A stretch of DNA of 64,000 nucleotides from Nocardioides astragali (GTDB lineage Bacteria > Actinomycetota > Actinomycetes > Propionibacteriales > Nocardioidaceae), in the NCBI RefSeq assembly GCF_024436375.1, contig NZ_JAFMZM010000005.1, positions 434,001 to 498,000 of the forward strand. The letters are read 5' to 3'. Below are positions 63,131 through 64,000 of the stretch, piece after piece. A program made the translations under genes and the position numbers. Each line of letters begins with the position of its first letter. Position 1 is the stretch's first letter. The notes beneath the pieces were generated by a model, which made no database searches, was not told the origin of the DNA, and saw nothing but the letters and a program-made list of their open reading frames with translations.

Positions 63131-64000
63131 TCAGCGTGATCTCAGCGTTTCGAGATCGCGGAGTTCATGGGGCGGCGGCGGTCTCCTCGTCCGCTCCCGG
63201 ACAGCACGCGCCTCGTTCAGCAGGCGCTGGACCTCATCACCCTCTTCTTTGGAGGCCGCCGACCGGGCGAGACCTTCGAGTGCGGTCGCGATCAGCGCTG
63301 GCTCTCCCACCGACCGCCCCGTGGCAAGGACCTGTTCATAGCGCTGCTGGGCAAGGACCACATCTCCTTCAGCTTCGTCGCAGCGGGCCACGCCGGCCAA
63401 GGCGAGTCCCTCGGGAACCGGCGTGCCCAGGGTCCGGAAACCTTTGTGGGCCGAGACGAATCGTGTTCGCGCCTCGACCCAATCACCGCGTACCTGCGCC
63501 AAGAGTCCATGACCGTATGTAGCGAGGACAGCCCCGGCACCATCGCCGATGTACTCAGAAGCCGCAGTCGCTCTCTCGAAGAGCTCCACGGACAGGTCCG
63601 GATTGCCCAGGTGCAGCTGTGCTACGCCGAGGTCGGCCAGCGCCCACTGCACGGTGTTGTAGAGGCCCGCGCTCGTGGCTACGTCGATCGCTTCTTCCAG
63701 CACCCGGGCACCCTCCTCGTACCGCCCGAACTGCCTCAGTCCCCAGCCGAGGTGGTAGAGGATCGCGGAGAGTCCCCACGGGTCGTCCAGCTGTCGGAAA
63801 GCAGCGGCTGTCGCACGGCCGACCGTGATCGCGGTCTCCTCGTCGCCGCTCTTGAGCGCAGTCTCCATGCGAACGAACCCGATGACTGCCTTTCCCCAAT
63901 GGTCTCCGTCCCGGTTGAACTGGGCCTCCGCCTCATCCAAGAGCTCTTCGGCTTGCTCGGCATTGACGCCCGTGACGCCCTCCACAGCCAGAAGCACTCG
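63131..64000 (-). CDS. C-terminal TPR region of a large regulator (cut by window edge)
   Basis: The minus frame is open to the end of the window. About 290 residues of TPR-like helix pairs (AEELLDEAEAQFNRDGDHWG, ALADLGVAQLHLGNPDLSVELFERA, GVARCDEAEGDVVLAQQRYEQVLA) end in a charged tail (VRERTRRPPPPHELRD) without a LuxR HTH. This fits the C-terminus of an AfsR/BTAD-type or cyclase-like ATPase regulator rather than a LAL. Domains beyond the edge are unknown. Confidence 0.65.
   Translation of the reverse strand, partial: RVLLAVEGVTGVNAEQAEELLDEAEAQFNRDGDHWGKAVIGFVRMETALKSGDEETAITVGRATAAAFRQLDDPWGLSAILYHLGWGLRQFGRYEEGARVLEEAIDVATSAGLYNTVQWALADLGVAQLHLGNPDLSVELFERATAASEYIGDGAGAVLATYGHGLLAQVRGDWVEARTRFVSAHKGFRTLGTPVPEGLALAGVARCDEAEGDVVLAQQRYEQVLATGRSVGEPALIATALEGLARSAASKEEGDEVQRLLNEARAVRERTRRPPPPHELRDLETLRSR

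Overview
The window is high-GC DNA with frequent GTG and TTG starts and dense overlapping operons. Its gene content (DUF4192, excalibur-thermonuclease, DUF2630, large LuxR-LAL regulators, paired LLM oxidoreductase/FMN reductase, an ISL3 element, GH15 trehalase/glucoamylase) points to an actinomycete. A Nocardioidaceae-like host is my best guess, inferred from content and not proven. I saw no rRNA, tRNA, CRISPR array or phage structural module.

Left part (1-8,250). Small hypothetical genes, a secreted thermonuclease, a helix-turn-helix protein, a broken AAA ATPase with four single-base frame changes, a pair of uncharacterised genes and a peptidase-like membrane protein. This looks like decaying accessory or integrated-element DNA. 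A truncated channel gene and a small frameshifted gene also lie here.

Middle-left (8,600-19,960). A minus-strand run of disulfide oxidoreductase, metallo-beta-lactamase-fold enzyme and small membrane protein, then a GH15 glycosidase. Next is a 2.3-kb ISL3-derived block (14,401-16,718) made of a truncated IS copy, a DinB-like gene and a nearly complete second IS copy. The outer ends of the whole block are flanked by the same 8-bp direct repeat. It is followed by a kinase-like protein with a defective catalytic loop, and a LysR regulator divergent from an SDR/tautomerase pair.

Middle (20,200-36,770). Two giant LuxR-LAL regulators, an MFS carrier, a cupin and a small protein on the minus strand. 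On the plus strand are two tandem epoxide-hydrolase-like enzymes (one exported, one cytosolic), a conserved hypothetical, a DUF2630 protein, a membrane protein, and a tight three-gene LLM flavin oxidoreductase / MarR / FMN-reductase operon. Gene debris (LuxR HTH remnant, SDR remnant) fills 36.8-37.8 kb.

Signalling region (38,000-47,600). An acetyltransferase running into a PAS histidine kinase, its NarL-type response regulator, a MacB/FtsX-type ABC exporter, an intact histidine kinase coupled to a second kinase-like protein that has lost its phospho-acceptor motif, and a stand-alone receiver protein facing them.

Right part (47,800-64,000). The most striking locus is 50.3-58.8 kb: a MarR regulator divergent from a C45-type acyltransferase/Rid pair and followed by a six-gene overlapping operon (CPBP membrane protease, serine beta-lactamase-like hydrolase, class-V PLP enzyme, membrane-anchored alpha/beta hydrolase, YecM-like protein, SDR). 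Three copies of one 18-bp palindrome lie in the two control regions, one of them between the -35 and -10 of the operon promoter. I read this as one MarR-controlled regulon. A paralogue of the membrane-anchored hydrolase stands alone at 47.8 kb. The window ends with a secreted beta-propeller protein, a DMT exporter, a small monooxygenase-like protein and part of a TPR-rich regulator.
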